This document shows positions 50,365-62,713 of a stretch of DNA of 64,000 nt, piece by piece. Every line of letters begins with the position of its first letter. Position 1 is the stretch's first letter. A model generated the notes under the pieces. The model ran no database searches. It worked only from the letters and a program-made list of their open reading frames with translations, and was not told the DNA's origin. This stretch comes from Deinococcus sp. Leaf326 (GTDB lineage Bacteria; Deinococcota; Deinococci; Deinococcales; Deinococcaceae), in NCBI RefSeq assembly GCF_001424185.1, contig NZ_LMOM01000076.1, positions 43,879 to 107,878 on the forward strand, given 5' to 3'. Made by a program: the position numbers and the translations under genes.

Positions 50365-51823
50365 GGGTGTTCTCCGGGGTGCCCGCCTGTACGGGCGGCG
50401 TCTGAGGATGGTGGGCCTGGGCGTACAGTGGCAGGTGCCGGACCTCGGTGGGCACCTGCGGCTTGAGGGTCACATTGGCCTCGCGCCCCAGCGCGGCGCT
50501 GATGCTCACTGCCGCGATCTTGCCGTCCTGCACGGCCATCACGGTGCTGGCGCTGCCGCGTACGCGCACGCCGTCCCCGCCGGCCCATACACGGTCCAGG
50601 CTGGTGCGCAGGTTCTCGTCCACGGCGATGTAGCCGCCGTCCAATCTCAGGCCCAGTGCGGTCGCCAGCGCGGGTTTCTCCTGCCCGATGGCCTTGACCA
50701 CCGCGTCGCAGGGCAGCACGAACTCGCTGCCAGGCACGGCCTCCGGGCGCGGGCGGCCGGAGGCGTCGGGCGCGCCCAGCGCCATCTTCACGCAGCGCAG
50801 GCCCACGACCTGCCCCGCCGCGTCCAGCTCGACCCCGACCGGCTGGGTCAGGAACGCGAAGCCGATGCCCTCGTGCAGCGCAAATTCGTATTCATGGCGG
50901 TAGGCCGTCATCTCGGCCTCGGTGCGGCGGTAGACCATCACGACCTCGGCTCCGGCGCGGCGGGCCATTGTCGCGGCGTCGATAGCAGTATTGCCCGCCC
51001 CGATCACGGCCACGCGGCGCGCGGGTGGTAGGTCGTGCGGGCGGAGTTTGGCCGTCTCGATGAATTCCAGGCCGTCGAGAACCGCCGCCTCACCGGGAAT
51101 GCCCATGGCAGGGACGGCCCCCAGGCCCAGACCCAGAAATACGGCGTCGTGCTCCAGCAGCAGTTCGCTCAGGCCCGCGAGGTCCCGCAGCTCATGTCCG
51201 GTCCGGACCTGCACCCCCAGGGCGCGTACCATCTCGACCTCGCGCTGGGCCACCTCGACCGGCTCGCGCAGCGAGATGATGCCGTAGGTCGAGAGGCCAC
51301 CGGCCAGCTCACGCTTTTCGAGCAGCGTGACGGCGTGGCCAGCTTTGGCCAGTTCGGCGGCGGCGCTGATTCCGGCCGGGCCGCTGCCGACCACCGCCAC
51401 GCGCCGTCCGGTCGCCGGGGCGGGCGTGAACAGGGTCAGACCGCGTTCCTGCACGTGGTCGACCGCGTGGCGTTGCAGCCGCCCGATCTGGATGGGCTTG
51501 TGGTCGGGCCCCAGCACGCACGCCCCCTCGCACAGTTCCTGTACCGGGCACACGCGGGCGCAGGTGCCGCCCAGAAAGTTACTCTCCAGGATGGTGCGCG
51601 CCGACCCGCGCAGGTTGCCGGTACTGATCTTGCGGATGAAGGTCGGGATGTCGATGTGGGTCGGGCAGGCCTGCATACACGGAGCGTCGTAGCAGTACAG
51701 GCAGCGGTTGGCCTCCACGCTGGCCTCGTGCGCGGTCATAGGCGGCAGGAGCTCCTGCCAGGCGCTGCCGGTCGGGGAGAGGTCGGGTGCGGAGAAGGCC
51801 TGCGGAGAGCCGGACTGCGTCAT
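50357..51823 (-). CDS. preT: NAD(P)-dependent dihydropyrimidine dehydrogenase subunit PreT
   Basis: 488 residues. N-terminal 4Fe-4S-binding helical domain (EANRCLYCYDAPCMQACPTH, FLGGTCARVCPVQELCEGAC), then two nucleotide domains: FAD VAVVGSGPAGISAAAELAKA and NAD VAVIGAGNTAIDAATMARRA. Takes electrons from NAD(P)H to PreA. First gene of the nine-gene operon; ATG with GAGGTATCC; a good promoter lies ~95 nt upstream. The C-terminal ~30 residues are a Pro/His-rich tail not needed for the fold. Confidence 0.94.
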   Translation of the reverse strand: MTQSGSPQAFSAPDLSPTGSAWQELLPPMTAHEASVEANRCLYCYDAPCMQACPTHIDIPTFIRKISTGNLRGSARTILESNFLGGTCARVCPVQELCEGACVLGPDHKPIQIGRLQRHAVDHVQERGLTLFTPAPATGRRVAVVGSGPAGISAAAELAKAGHAVTLLEKRELAGGLSTYGIISLREPVEVAQREVEMVRALGVQVRTGHELRDLAGLSELLLEHDAVFLGLGLGAVPAMGIPGEAAVLDGLEFIETAKLRPHDLPPARRVAVIGAGNTAIDAATMARRAGAEVVMVYRRTEAEMTAYRHEYEFALHEGIGFAFLTQPVGVELDAAGQVVGLRCVKMALGAPDASGRPRPEAVPGSEFVLPCDAVVKAIGQEKPALATALGLRLDGGYIAVDENLRTSLDRVWAGGDGVRVRGSASTVMAVQDGKIAAVSISAALGREANVTLKPQVPTEVRHLPLYAQAHHPQTPPVQAGTPENTHG

Positions 51824-51908
51824 GGATACCTCGTCAGGGCGTGAAATCAGGCGCGGTGGTCGGGGCCCGGTTCAACCCTCACGGGAGCTGCTTTAACCGT
51901 CATGCATA

Positions 51909-51937
51909 ATTTTGAGGCAGACGGACAGGTGTGTCAA
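51909..51937 (-). promoter_or_regulatory. Promoter of the pre/hyd operon
   Basis: On the minus strand: TTGACA (51937-51932), 17-nt spacer, CAAAAT (51914-51909). This is a perfect -35 with a four-of-six -10, 86 nt before the preT start. A regulator such as the PucR protein may act nearby. Confidence 0.65.
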
Positions 51938-52381
51938 TCTCCTGCCTAGCTTAAATTCCTTCTGAGACGGACGTTTTCGATAAGAAGACATTCAAAAGAC
52001 GACTAGACACTCTGTCAAAATAGAATATTTATGCAAAAAGGAAAATATAAATACATTCAGCACTCTGAAAGGTTGTGGTGTCGTATCGTCCTGGCGCGGA
52101 AAACCGGCATTCAGGTCTCTATCTTTCTAGCGGATTGCTGAATTATTCCTCAACGATTCGCACATTTATTCTGCTTCCAGGAGGAAGGGGTGCGGATTAG
52201 TGCAGATTGTCAAAAATACCGATGACAAAACGCAGGACAGGGCGACGTAGAGGCAGAGGCTCCACGGCCCGTTCAGGTCGAGACGATTGGTGCTTCAGTC
52301 TAATCCTGCCGGGGCCCGTGCCGACGTACAGGCTGCGTGGCAAAGTCCGGTGAACTGCTTTCAAGGGAGCAGGCTTCACGG

Positions 52382-52387
52382 TATCTT
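52382..52387 (+). promoter_or_regulatory. Leaderless-type -10 element of the histidine kinase gene
   Basis: TATCTT ends 5 nt before the ATG at 52393, which has no adjacent Shine-Dalgarno. The -35 region is poor. Confidence 0.4.
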
Positions 52388-52392
52388 CAGCT

Positions 52393-54606
<2,214 letters not shown>

Positions 54607-54613
54607 GTCCTGG

Positions 54614-54630
54614 GCCCGCTGAGAGCGGGC
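54614..54630. terminator. Hairpin after the histidine kinase gene
   Basis: GCCCGCT-GAG-AGCGGGC, a perfect 7-bp stem 8 nt after the kinase stop. No T-run follows, so termination strength is uncertain. Confidence 0.45.
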
Positions 54631-54729
54631 TACTGCAACGGCAGTGCAACGCTCCTTCTCCTAGCGTCTGACTGTGCCCGAATTTCCGGCGTGCCCCGAG
54701 CGGGTCGCCGCGTGCCCAGGAGGCCTGCC

Positions 54730-55407
54730 ATGAACGCGAACCCCCGTCCCCTCCGCCTTCCGACCCGTCGCCTGCTCAGCTCTCTCGCTGCTTTCTCCCT
54801 GCTCGCGGCGCCCGTTGCCCAGGCCGCGCCCACCACGCTCGTCCTGAACGGCCAGTCGGTCACGCTGAACACCACTGTGATCGGCGGGGTCACGTACCTC
54901 AAACTCGCCGACCTGAAGGCAGTGCTCGCGGCCCAGGGCGGGGCCAATGCCAAGGCCAGTGTCGAGGGCTGCGTGAACGAGTGGTTGTTCAACGGCATTG
55001 AGCGGCTGCGCGTGACGAAGGTCCAGGCGGTCAAAGACCAGTACTACGGTGACGGTTGGGGCGTGACGGTCGAGATCAAGAACGGCGCGCAGGAGACGCT
55101 GACCCTCGACGACGCCGGCATCGAGTACAACGGTGCGGTCAGTCTGGCCTTCGCCGACGGCAACAGCTGGAGCAAGAGCTGGCGTGAGGGGTGGCAGAGC
55201 AAGACCTACGCCAAGATGCAACAGGGTACCGGCACCCTCTACGAGTTCCAGATCTTCCCCGAGAGCAAGATGGACCCTGCCGCCGTCGCCACCTACACGC
55301 CCCAGAAGTTCCTGCTGGAGGTCGGCGCGAAGAACGCCGAGCGTGTCAAGGCCAACTTCAGCGTGCCCGACCCCAGTTTCCGAGTGAATCTGACCTGCCG
55401 GAAGTAG
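54730..55407 (+). CDS. Secreted protein of unknown function, copper amine oxidase N-domain-like start
   Basis: 225 residues from ATG 54730 (CCAGGAGGCCTGCC). Clear signal peptide (LPTRRLLSSLAAFSLLAAPV, cleavage near AQAAP). The first ~45 mature residues (TTLVLNGQSVTLNTTVIGGV, TYLKLADLKAVLA) resemble the repeats known as copper amine oxidase N-domains. The remainder (YGDGWGVTVEIKNGAQETLT..., FQIFPESKMDPAAVATYTPQ) looks like a beta-sandwich. Two Cys (VEGCVN and the final LTCRK) could bond. Exported, possibly cell-envelope bound; no function assigned. Single gene with a strong terminator behind it. Confidence 0.8.
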   Translation: MNANPRPLRLPTRRLLSSLAAFSLLAAPVAQAAPTTLVLNGQSVTLNTTVIGGVTYLKLADLKAVLAAQGGANAKASVEGCVNEWLFNGIERLRVTKVQAVKDQYYGDGWGVTVEIKNGAQETLTLDDAGIEYNGAVSLAFADGNSWSKSWREGWQSKTYAKMQQGTGTLYEFQIFPESKMDPAAVATYTPQKFLLEVGAKNAERVKANFSVPDPSFRVNLTCRK

Positions 55408-55414
55408 GCGGAGA

Positions 55415-55451
55415 GGGGGCGGGACCAGGACATATTCCCGGTCCCGCCCCC
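55415..55451. terminator. Bidirectional terminator
   Basis: GGGGGCGGGACC (55415-55426) and GGTCCCGCCCCC (55440-55451) form a perfect 12-bp stem with a 13-nt loop, between two convergent genes. Confidence 0.7.
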
Positions 55452-55462
55452 CCTCCCAGGAT

Positions 55463-56032
55463 TCAGGCCTCGCGCGCGGTCTTTAGGGCCTTCGCCCACC
55501 ACAGCAGTTCGTCGAGCATGGCCTGCACGCCCGGCTGAAGGTGCGCCATGTCTTCGAGCGCCGCGCCCTGCTGCCACGCCCCGAAGAAATCCGCGCCCTG
55601 GATGTGCACGCCGGTCCGGGTCGGGGCCATCTGCAACTCCACGGCGATCTGCCGCAGCTGCTCGATCGCCCGCGCCGCGCCCACCGAGCCGTAGCCCACG
55701 AACGCGGCGGGCTTCTTGTTCCACTCGGGATAGGCGTAGTCCAGGGCGTTTTTCAGCACGGCGGTCGGCGCGTGGTTGTACTCGGCCGTCAGGAAGATGT
55801 AGCCGTCGAACTCGGCGACCTTGTGCTGCCAACGGACCGCGACCTCGTTCTGCGACGGCGCGTAGGCGTTCGAGGCGACCTCGTCAAAAAAAGGCAGGGG
55901 AAAGTCGCGCAGGTCCACAAATTCGTAGTCGGCGTCGCTGCGCTGCGAGACGATGCCGCGCAGCCAGTCGGCCGGCTTGTCGGCAAACCGGGCGGCGCGT
56001 GTACTGCCGATGATGATCGCGATCTTGACCAT
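55463..56032 (-). CDS. NAD(P)H-dependent FMN reductase
   Basis: 189 residues, flavodoxin-like FMN reductase family (SsuE/YieF-type). MVKIAIIIGSTRAARFADKP with the GSTR phosphate loop, DLRDFPLPFFDE, and FLTAEYNHAPTAVLKNALDY (the TAEYNH segment at the flavin ring). Reduces FMN, quinones or metal ions such as chromate in the cytoplasm. ATG with CTCGGAGGAACCAC. A 322-nt gap lies upstream; no neighbour indicates a partner oxygenase. Confidence 0.92.
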   Translation of the reverse strand: MVKIAIIIGSTRAARFADKPADWLRGIVSQRSDADYEFVDLRDFPLPFFDEVASNAYAPSQNEVAVRWQHKVAEFDGYIFLTAEYNHAPTAVLKNALDYAYPEWNKKPAAFVGYGSVGAARAIEQLRQIAVELQMAPTRTGVHIQGADFFGAWQQGAALEDMAHLQPGVQAMLDELLWWAKALKTAREA

Positions 56033-56354
56033 GTGGTTCCTCCGAGAGCAGGGAAGGGGTGGGCCGCGCGGCAGCGGACCCGCCGGGTCGGTTCCGTCAC
56101 GCTACCATGGTCACCGCGCCGCACTCTGGGACAGGCGGGCGGACCCTGGCTTGACAGGCTGGGCCGTAGCACGGGCTTTTGGGAAAGGTGTCCGGAAAAT
56201 CTGACCCTCTGCCGGCCGTCCTTTCCCTGTTCGCGGGTACAGGTCTCTCTGTTTTGTCCGCCGCTACCTTGACTGCCCTATGGACATTGGGCTACGGGCC
56301 GAGTGCCTTGATCAGTGTTATCAAGGCGACCCCCATGCCCCTATGGTCTGCCGA
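56033..56354. other. Intergenic region with an inverted repeat
   Basis: 322 nt between two minus-strand genes. It must hold the FMN reductase promoter, but no convincing -35/-10 pair is seen. It contains the dyad at 56305-56327. A plus-strand frame at 56179-56385 has only a TTG start, no Shine-Dalgarno and runs into the copper-protein gene, so it is not taken as a gene. Confidence 0.5.
56305..56327. repeat. Inverted repeat GCCTTGAT-N7-ATCAAGGC
   Basis: Perfect 8-bp arms around CAGTGTT, 28 nt beyond the 3' end of the Cys-rich protein gene. Without a T-run it is a poor terminator; it could be a regulator's site for the FMN reductase gene. Confidence 0.55.
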
Positions 56355-56783
56355 TCAGGCGGCCAACGTGTCCAGCAGCGCCTGACAGGCGGCCTCGCAG
56401 CGTCGGCAGGCCTCGGCGCACAGGCCGCAGTGCTCATGGTGTCCGGCGTGTTTGCTGCACTCGTCGGCGCAGGCCCGGCACGCCACGAGGCAGGCCTGAA
56501 GCTGGGCTCGCACGACCTCCGGCGTCGTCGCAGTCTGGCGCACGAGTACCCGCCCAGTCACCCCACAGATGTCGGCGCAGTCGAGGTCCAGCCGGATGCA
56601 GGGCACCATCATGCCGATGTCCGACTCGGCGAGGCAGGCGTCGGCACAGGCTGCACAGATTTGGGTGCACTCGGCACAGGCGGCAATGCACTCGGCCAGG
56701 GTGGGCAGGTCGGCGACCTGCGCGGCGCGCGGGTGGTTCTGAAGCATCCGGGTCAGGGCGGGCGTGTGGTCGGAAGTCGTCAT
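56355..56783 (-). CDS. Cys-rich four-helix-bundle copper-binding protein (DUF326)
   Basis: 142 residues from ATG 56783 (CAGGAGAAGACC). It has 18 Cys, mostly in helical CxxC/CxxxC spacing (AECIAACAECTQICAACADA, QACLVACRACADECSKHAGH, HEHCGLCAEACRRCEAACQA). This matches DUF326 / Csp-type four-helix bundles that store many Cu(I) ions inside the bundle. No signal peptide, so it is a cytosolic (Csp3-like) store, guarding against copper toxicity. It lies after the kdp operon on the same strand, 134 nt from kdpD, probably with its own promoter. Confidence 0.9.
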   Translation of the reverse strand: MTTSDHTPALTRMLQNHPRAAQVADLPTLAECIAACAECTQICAACADACLAESDIGMMVPCIRLDLDCADICGVTGRVLVRQTATTPEVVRAQLQACLVACRACADECSKHAGHHEHCGLCAEACRRCEAACQALLDTLAA

Positions 56784-56917
56784 GGTCTTCTCCTGAGCAG
56801 GCGCGGGGAGGGTCGGCAGATCGGCTTGCCTAGCCTGCACGCCCCCCATACCGCGCAGTGAAGAACTCACTCGTCCTACCTTCGGACAACCTTGAGGGGG
56901 ACTTCAGGGCCCGCGTG

Positions 56918-58024
<1,107 letters not shown>

Positions 58025-58047
58025 GGCATCTCCACGGGGGGGCTGTT

Positions 58048-58647
58048 TCAGCGCGCCGCGTCCAGCGCGAGGTTCAGACGCAGCACGTTCACGCCCGGTT
58101 GGCCCAGGCCCAGGGCTCCGCGCTCGGTATTCGCGGCGACCAGGGCGCGCACCTGCGCCGCGTCCAGCCCACGCACCCGTGCCACCCGCGCTACCTGAAG
58201 CTCGGCCCCGGCGGGCGAGATGTGGGGGTCCAGCCCCGCGCCCGAGGTGGTCAGCAGGTCCACCGGAATCTGCGAGGCGGCTACGTTTTCACGTGCCGCG
58301 ATCTCCCTGGCGCCTGCCTGCGCGCGCTCACGCAGCGCCGGGTTGCTCACCGCTAGGTTGGACCCCGAGGCGTTGGTGGGGTCGTACCCCGCCCCCGCTG
58401 CGCTGGGCCGCCCGACGAAGTAGGTGTTGCCCGTGAAGGTCTGCCCGACGAGCGCCGAGCCGACGACCTTGCCGCCCTGTTCGATGAGCGAGCCGTTGGC
58501 CTGCCGGGGAAAGAGGGCGCCGGCTGCCAGAGTGGTCACGAGAGGGTAGAGCAGTCCCGCCAGGGCGAGCCACAGCAGCGTGAAGCGCAGCCAGGACAGA
58601 ACACCGGGTTGAGGAGCGGCATCGGTGGACAGGGAGGGAGTGGTCAC
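58048..58647 (-). CDS. kdpC: Potassium-transporting ATPase subunit KdpC
   Basis: 199 residues from GTG 58647 (AGAGGTGAATTCC); an in-frame GTG at 58656 overlaps the kdpB stop and would add three residues. One membrane helix (LRFTLLWLALAGLLYPLVTT) and the periplasmic domain: GSALVGQTFTGNTYFVGRPS, YDPTNASGSNLAVSNPALRE, PVDLLTTSGAGLDPHISPAG. KdpC stabilises the KdpFABC complex and helps high-affinity ATP binding. Followed after 23 nt by the truncated kdpD. Confidence 0.95.
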   Translation of the reverse strand: MTTPSLSTDAAPQPGVLSWLRFTLLWLALAGLLYPLVTTLAAGALFPRQANGSLIEQGGKVVGSALVGQTFTGNTYFVGRPSAAGAGYDPTNASGSNLAVSNPALRERAQAGAREIAARENVAASQIPVDLLTTSGAGLDPHISPAGAELQVARVARVRGLDAAQVRALVAANTERGALGLGQPGVNVLRLNLALDAAR

Positions 58648-58652
58648 GGAAT

Positions 58653-60704
58653 TCACCTCTGGAAGCCCAGCACGCCGAGGGCCAGGTCAATGAGCTTGAT
58701 GCCGACGAAGGGCACGAGGACGCCGCCCAGGCCGTAGATCACCAGGTTGCGGGCCAGCAGGGCGTCGGCGCTGCCGGGGGTGTAGCGCACACCCTTGAGG
58801 GCCACCGGAATCAGGGCCGGAATGACGAGCGCGTTGAAGATGACGGCCGACAGGATCGCACTTTCGGGGCTGCGCAGGCCCATCACGTTCAGAGGCGCGA
58901 GGGCCGGAAGCTGCGCGGCGAACAGCGCAGGCAGTACCGCGAAGTATTTCGCCACGTCGTTGGCGATCGAGAAGGTGGTCAGCGCGCCGCGTGTCATGAG
59001 GAGGCCCTTGCCGATCTCGACGACCTCGATGAGCTTGGTGGGGTCGGAATCCAGATCGATCATGTTGGCGGCTTCCTTGGCGGCCTGGGTGCCGCTCTGC
59101 ATCGCCAGTCCCACGTCGGCCTGCGCCAGTGCCGGAGCGTCGTTGGTGCCGTCGCCCATCATAGCGACAAGCTTGCCGCCATGCTGTTCCTCGCGGATCA
59201 TCCGCAGCTTGTCCTCGGGGGTCGCCTCGGCCAGAAAGCCGTCCACGCCGGCCTCGCGGGCAATCGCCTCGGCGGTCAGGGGGTTGTCGCCGGTGATCAT
59301 CACCGTGCGCAGGCCCATGCGGCGCAGTTGCTCGAAGCGCTCGCGCATCCCCGGTTTCACGATGTCCGACAGGGCCACCACGCCCAGCAACCTCTCGTTC
59401 TGGATGACGACCAGCGGCGTGCCGCCCCCGCGCGCCACCTCGTCCACCAGCGGCTGAAGCTCGGGCGGCACGCGGCCCCCGCGCTCGGCGGCGAGACGGG
59501 CGATGCGGTCGGACGCGCCCTTGCGGATGCTCGACGGGCCACCCACGGCCGGAAAGTCCACGCCGCTCATGCGGGTCTGGGCCGTGAACTCAATGAATTC
59601 CGCGCCGCCCGGCGTCTCCACGGTCACGCCCTGGGTGCGGGCCAGGGCCACGATGCTCTTGCCCTCGGGGGTGGGGTCGGCCAGCGAGGCGAGGGCAGCC
59701 AGGCGTGCCAGCTCGGTCTCGGTCACGCCGGGCAGCGGCGCGAAGCGGGTGGCCTGCCGGTCCCCGATGGTGATGGTGCCGGTCTTGTCGAGCAGCAGCA
59801 CGTCCACATCGCCCGCGACCTCAACCGCTTTGCCGCTCTTGGCGATCACGTTGGCCTGCAGGGCCCGGTCCATTCCCGCGATACCGATGGCGGGCAGCAG
59901 CCCACCGATGGTCGTCGGGATGAGGCACACGAGCAGGGCCACGAGCGTCACCACGTTGACCTCGGCCCCGGCAAAGCGTGACAGGGGCAGCAGCGTGGCG
60001 ACGACGATCAGGAACACCAGTGTCAGTGCGGCGAGGAGGATGGACAGTGCCAGTTCGTTGGGCGTCTTCTGGCGGCTCGCCCCTTCGACCAGGGCGATCA
60101 TGCGGTCCAGAAAGCTCTCGCCGGGCTGCGAGGTCACGCGCACCACGATGCGGTCGGACAGTACCCGCGTGCCGCCGGTCACGCCGCTGTGGTCGGTGCC
60201 CGCCTCGCGGATCACGGGGGCGCTCTCGCCGGTAATGGCGCTCTCGTCCACCGAGGCCAGCCCCTCAACGACCTCGCCGTCGCCGGGAATCATCTCGCCG
60301 GCCTCGACCACGATCAGGTCGCCGGGAACGAGGCGGGTGCTGGGCACCACTTCCTCCACAGTGTTGACCAGCCGCCGGGCGGGCGTGTCCTCGCGCGCCG
60401 AGCGCAGGGTGGCGGCCTGGGCCTTGCCGCGCGCTTCGGCCAGCCCTTCGGCGAAGTTGGCGAACAGCACCGTGAACAGCAGCAGCAGCGTGATGGTCAG
60501 CTCGTAGCCCCACGAGCGGCCCGAGGCGAGGTTCATGACCGTGAGGATCGCCGTGAGCACACCGCCCACGAGAACCACGAACATGACGGGGTTTTTGGCC
60601 ATCGCGCGCGGGTCGAGCTTGACGAAGGAGGCACGCAGGGCGTTCAGGAGCAGGGCCGACGAGAAGATGCTGTTCGGCGCTTTGGGGGGCTGGGCAGTGG
60701 TCAT
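58653..60704 (-). CDS. kdpB: Potassium-transporting P-type ATPase subunit KdpB
   Basis: 683 residues from ATG 60704, overlapping kdpA as ATGA. P-type ATPase: [17 protein letters not shown] (actuator TGES), [20 protein letters not shown] (membrane helix with the KdpB-typical PTTIGGL), [20 protein letters not shown] (phosphorylated Asp), [15 protein letters not shown] and [20 protein letters not shown]. Hydrolyses ATP to drive K+ uptake through KdpA. The open frame beyond the ATG is not coding. Confidence 0.97.
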   Translation of the reverse strand: MTTAQPPKAPNSIFSSALLLNALRASFVKLDPRAMAKNPVMFVVLVGGVLTAILTVMNLASGRSWGYELTITLLLLFTVLFANFAEGLAEARGKAQAATLRSAREDTPARRLVNTVEEVVPSTRLVPGDLIVVEAGEMIPGDGEVVEGLASVDESAITGESAPVIREAGTDHSGVTGGTRVLSDRIVVRVTSQPGESFLDRMIALVEGASRQKTPNELALSILLAALTLVFLIVVATLLPLSRFAGAEVNVVTLVALLVCLIPTTIGGLLPAIGIAGMDRALQANVIAKSGKAVEVAGDVDVLLLDKTGTITIGDRQATRFAPLPGVTETELARLAALASLADPTPEGKSIVALARTQGVTVETPGGAEFIEFTAQTRMSGVDFPAVGGPSSIRKGASDRIARLAAERGGRVPPELQPLVDEVARGGGTPLVVIQNERLLGVVALSDIVKPGMRERFEQLRRMGLRTVMITGDNPLTAEAIAREAGVDGFLAEATPEDKLRMIREEQHGGKLVAMMGDGTNDAPALAQADVGLAMQSGTQAAKEAANMIDLDSDPTKLIEVVEIGKGLLMTRGALTTFSIANDVAKYFAVLPALFAAQLPALAPLNVMGLRSPESAILSAVIFNALVIPALIPVALKGVRYTPGSADALLARNLVIYGLGGVLVPFVGIKLIDLALGVLGFQR

Positions 60705-62413
60705 GGTTGGTCCTGTGTGCCGGTAGAAGCGGCAGCGGCTTGAGCGGCAGTGGCGCGGTTCAGCGTGAGCTGTTCGGCCACCGGCCCCAGCACCAGTGCG
60801 GGGGCGAAATTCAGGAGTTGCAGCAGCAACATGACGCTCAGGAGCATCCCGGCGAACACGGGGGTGTCCACCCGCAGTGTGCCGCTGGTTTCGGGCGCGG
60901 CCTTCTTGGTGGCCAGCAGTCCGGCGATCGCCAACGGTCCCAGGATGGGCAGGAAGCGGGCCAGGATGAGCACCACCGAGCAGGTCACGTTCCACCAGGG
61001 CGTGTTGTCGCCCAGGCCCTCGAAGCCGCTGCCGTTGTTGGCGAAGGCCGAGTTGTACTCGTAGAGCACCTGCGAGAGTCCGTGGAAGCCGGGGTTCGAG
61101 TTGGCCGTGACCGCCGGATTGGCCAGTGCCGCCGCCGTGAAGCCCAGCACCAGCAGCGGCTGGAGCAGGATGATCAGCGAGGCGATTTTCATCTCGCGGA
61201 CCTCGATCTTGCGCCCAAACAGCTCGGGGGTGCGCCCAACCATCAGCCCGGCGATGAACACGGTCAGGACCACGAAAATCAGCATGTTGATCATGCCCAC
61301 GCCGATGCCGCCGTATACGTCGTTCAGGAACATGCCGAGCTGCGGCACCAGCCCGCCCAGCGGCGTGAACGAGTCGAGCATCCCGTTGACCGAACCGTTG
61401 CTGGTCTGGGTGGTCACCGCTGCCCACAGCGCGGTGGCATCGGCGCCGAAGCGCACCTCCTTGCCTTCCAGGTTGGGGCCCAGTGCCGAGAGACCCTGAA
61501 GAGCTGCGTTCGGCCCGCGCTCGGCCAGCACCGCGCCGAGGGTGAGCGCCGCAGACATCACGCTCATGACCACCATGATCGCCAACCCGAAACGGGCGCG
61601 GTTCAGAAAGCGGCCCACCGCGACCACGAGCGACACCGGAAACAAGATGATGCTCACGATTTCCATGAGGTTCGACAGCGGCGTGGGGTTTTCCAGCGGC
61701 GTGGCCGAGTTGGGGCCGTACCAGCCGCCGCCGTTCGTGCCGAGCTGCTTGATGGCAACCATCGCGGCGACCGGCCCGACCGGGATGGTCTGGGTGGTGA
61801 CGGCCTTGCCCTCAATGGTCTGGGCCTGCACCAGAGTGGCCGTCTTCGCGCCGCTGAAGGTGCTGGGCACCCCCTGCCAGGTCAACAGGAGGGCCAGCAC
61901 GAAGGCAGTGGGCACCAGAAAGCCGACCGCGCGCGTCACGTCGAGGTAGTAGTTGCCGACGTCCGTCTGGCCCTTGAGGCCGCGCAGTACCGCGAACAGG
62001 GCCGCCATGCCCACGGCGGGCGTCACGATCTGGAGCGCCGTGATGCCCACCATCTGCGAGAGGTACGACAGGCCGCTCTGGCCGCTGTAGTGCTGCTGGT
62101 TGGTGTTGGTAATGAAGCTGGAGACGGTATGCAGGGCCGTGTCCCAGCGCATGTTGGCGATCCCGTCCGGATTCAGGGGCAGGTTGCCCTGGAACAGGAA
62201 CAGGAGGTACGCGGCCACGCCCAGCAGCACGTTGGTGCCCAGCAGCGCCGCGCCGTACTGCCGCCACGTCATGCCGTGCGAGGCGTCCACGCCGCTCAGG
62301 CGCAGAAAGCCGGACGCGAGGCGGGAGGCGGGGCCGGCGAAGACGCGCGCGATGAGCGCCCCCAGAGGAATCGCCAGCGCGAAGGCCAACGCGTAGGTCA
62401 GGAAGATGTCCAC
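60701..62413 (-). CDS. kdpA: Potassium-transporting ATPase subunit KdpA
   Basis: 570 residues, GTG start 4 nt after the second kdpF stop. Ten-helix channel-like subunit: four selectivity-filter-type regions, e.g. [60 protein letters not shown] and [20 protein letters not shown]. Binds K+ and passes it on towards KdpB. Length and all four filters are typical. Confidence 0.97.
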   Translation of the reverse strand: MDIFLTYALAFALAIPLGALIARVFAGPASRLASGFLRLSGVDASHGMTWRQYGAALLGTNVLLGVAAYLLFLFQGNLPLNPDGIANMRWDTALHTVSSFITNTNQQHYSGQSGLSYLSQMVGITALQIVTPAVGMAALFAVLRGLKGQTDVGNYYLDVTRAVGFLVPTAFVLALLLTWQGVPSTFSGAKTATLVQAQTIEGKAVTTQTIPVGPVAAMVAIKQLGTNGGGWYGPNSATPLENPTPLSNLMEIVSIILFPVSLVVAVGRFLNRARFGLAIMVVMSVMSAALTLGAVLAERGPNAALQGLSALGPNLEGKEVRFGADATALWAAVTTQTSNGSVNGMLDSFTPLGGLVPQLGMFLNDVYGGIGVGMINMLIFVVLTVFIAGLMVGRTPELFGRKIEVREMKIASLIILLQPLLVLGFTAAALANPAVTANSNPGFHGLSQVLYEYNSAFANNGSGFEGLGDNTPWWNVTCSVVLILARFLPILGPLAIAGLLATKKAAPETSGTLRVDTPVFAGMLLSVMLLLQLLNFAPALVLGPVAEQLTLNRATAAQAAAASTGTQDQP

Positions 62414-62417
62414 AGCG

Positions 62418-62501
62418 TCACAGCCTTTCGGGGACGAGGATGAAGGCCGCGGCGGCGCCGAACAGGGCCAGCAGCGTCAGGAGGCCGATGACCGCGCCCA
62501 T
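62418..62501 (-). CDS. kdpF: Second KdpF-like small membrane peptide
   Basis: 27 residues: MGAVIGLLTLLALFGAAAAF then ILVPERL. One hydrophobic helix ending in the PER-L/F motif of KdpF. GGAGAAGTTCTG precedes its ATG. The ATG overlaps the stop of the first KdpF-like gene (TGATG), and its own stop is 4 nt before kdpA. KdpF lies in the membrane and steadies the KdpABC complex. Confidence 0.75.
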   Translation of the reverse strand: MGAVIGLLTLLALFGAAAAFILVPERL

Positions 62502-62581
62502 CAGAACTTCTCCGCGCGCACGAGGGCGTACAGCAAGTAGGCGGCGAGCAGGAGCACGATCAGGAGAAGGGCAAGGTCCAT
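62501..62581 (-). CDS. kdpF: First KdpF-like small membrane peptide
   Basis: 26 residues: MDLALLLIVLLLAAYLLYAL then VRAEKF. It is closest to the standard KdpF (YLxYALxRPE-F ending). ATG 62581 has GAGG 9 nt upstream; an ATG at 62590 would add three residues (MPL). Ends at a TGATG that starts the second KdpF-like peptide. First gene of the kdp operon. Confidence 0.78.
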   Translation of the reverse strand: MDLALLLIVLLLAAYLLYALVRAEKF

Positions 62582-62713
62582 GAGCGGCATCCTCTTCCCC
62601 GGTCGCTCCGGCCGGTATCCTGCTTCCGGCCAGTGGATTGGCCAGATGGCCAGTGGTGGCCGCCCGCCGAAGCACTAGGCTGCGCCTGGGCCGAGCGCCC
62701 TCCCCGGAGACCC

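Larger units (their letters stand above)
51824..52392. other. Intergenic region between pre operon and histidine kinase gene
   Basis: 569 nt between divergent genes, strongly AT-rich from about 51940 to 52180. It contains the pre-operon promoter on the minus strand (51909-51937) and a leaderless-type -10 for the kinase gene at its right end. I see no convincing gene, RNA or long repeat in the remainder; short open frames have no start signals. Confidence 0.6.

Noticed and set aside
56179..56385. 68-residue hydrophobic plus-strand frame
   Set aside because: TTG start, no Shine-Dalgarno, overlaps the end of the copper-protein gene; likely chance.
60707..62443. A 578-residue plus-strand frame opposite kdpA
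   Set aside because: Composition is His/Arg/Gln-rich as expected for an antisense frame; KdpA on the other strand is complete.
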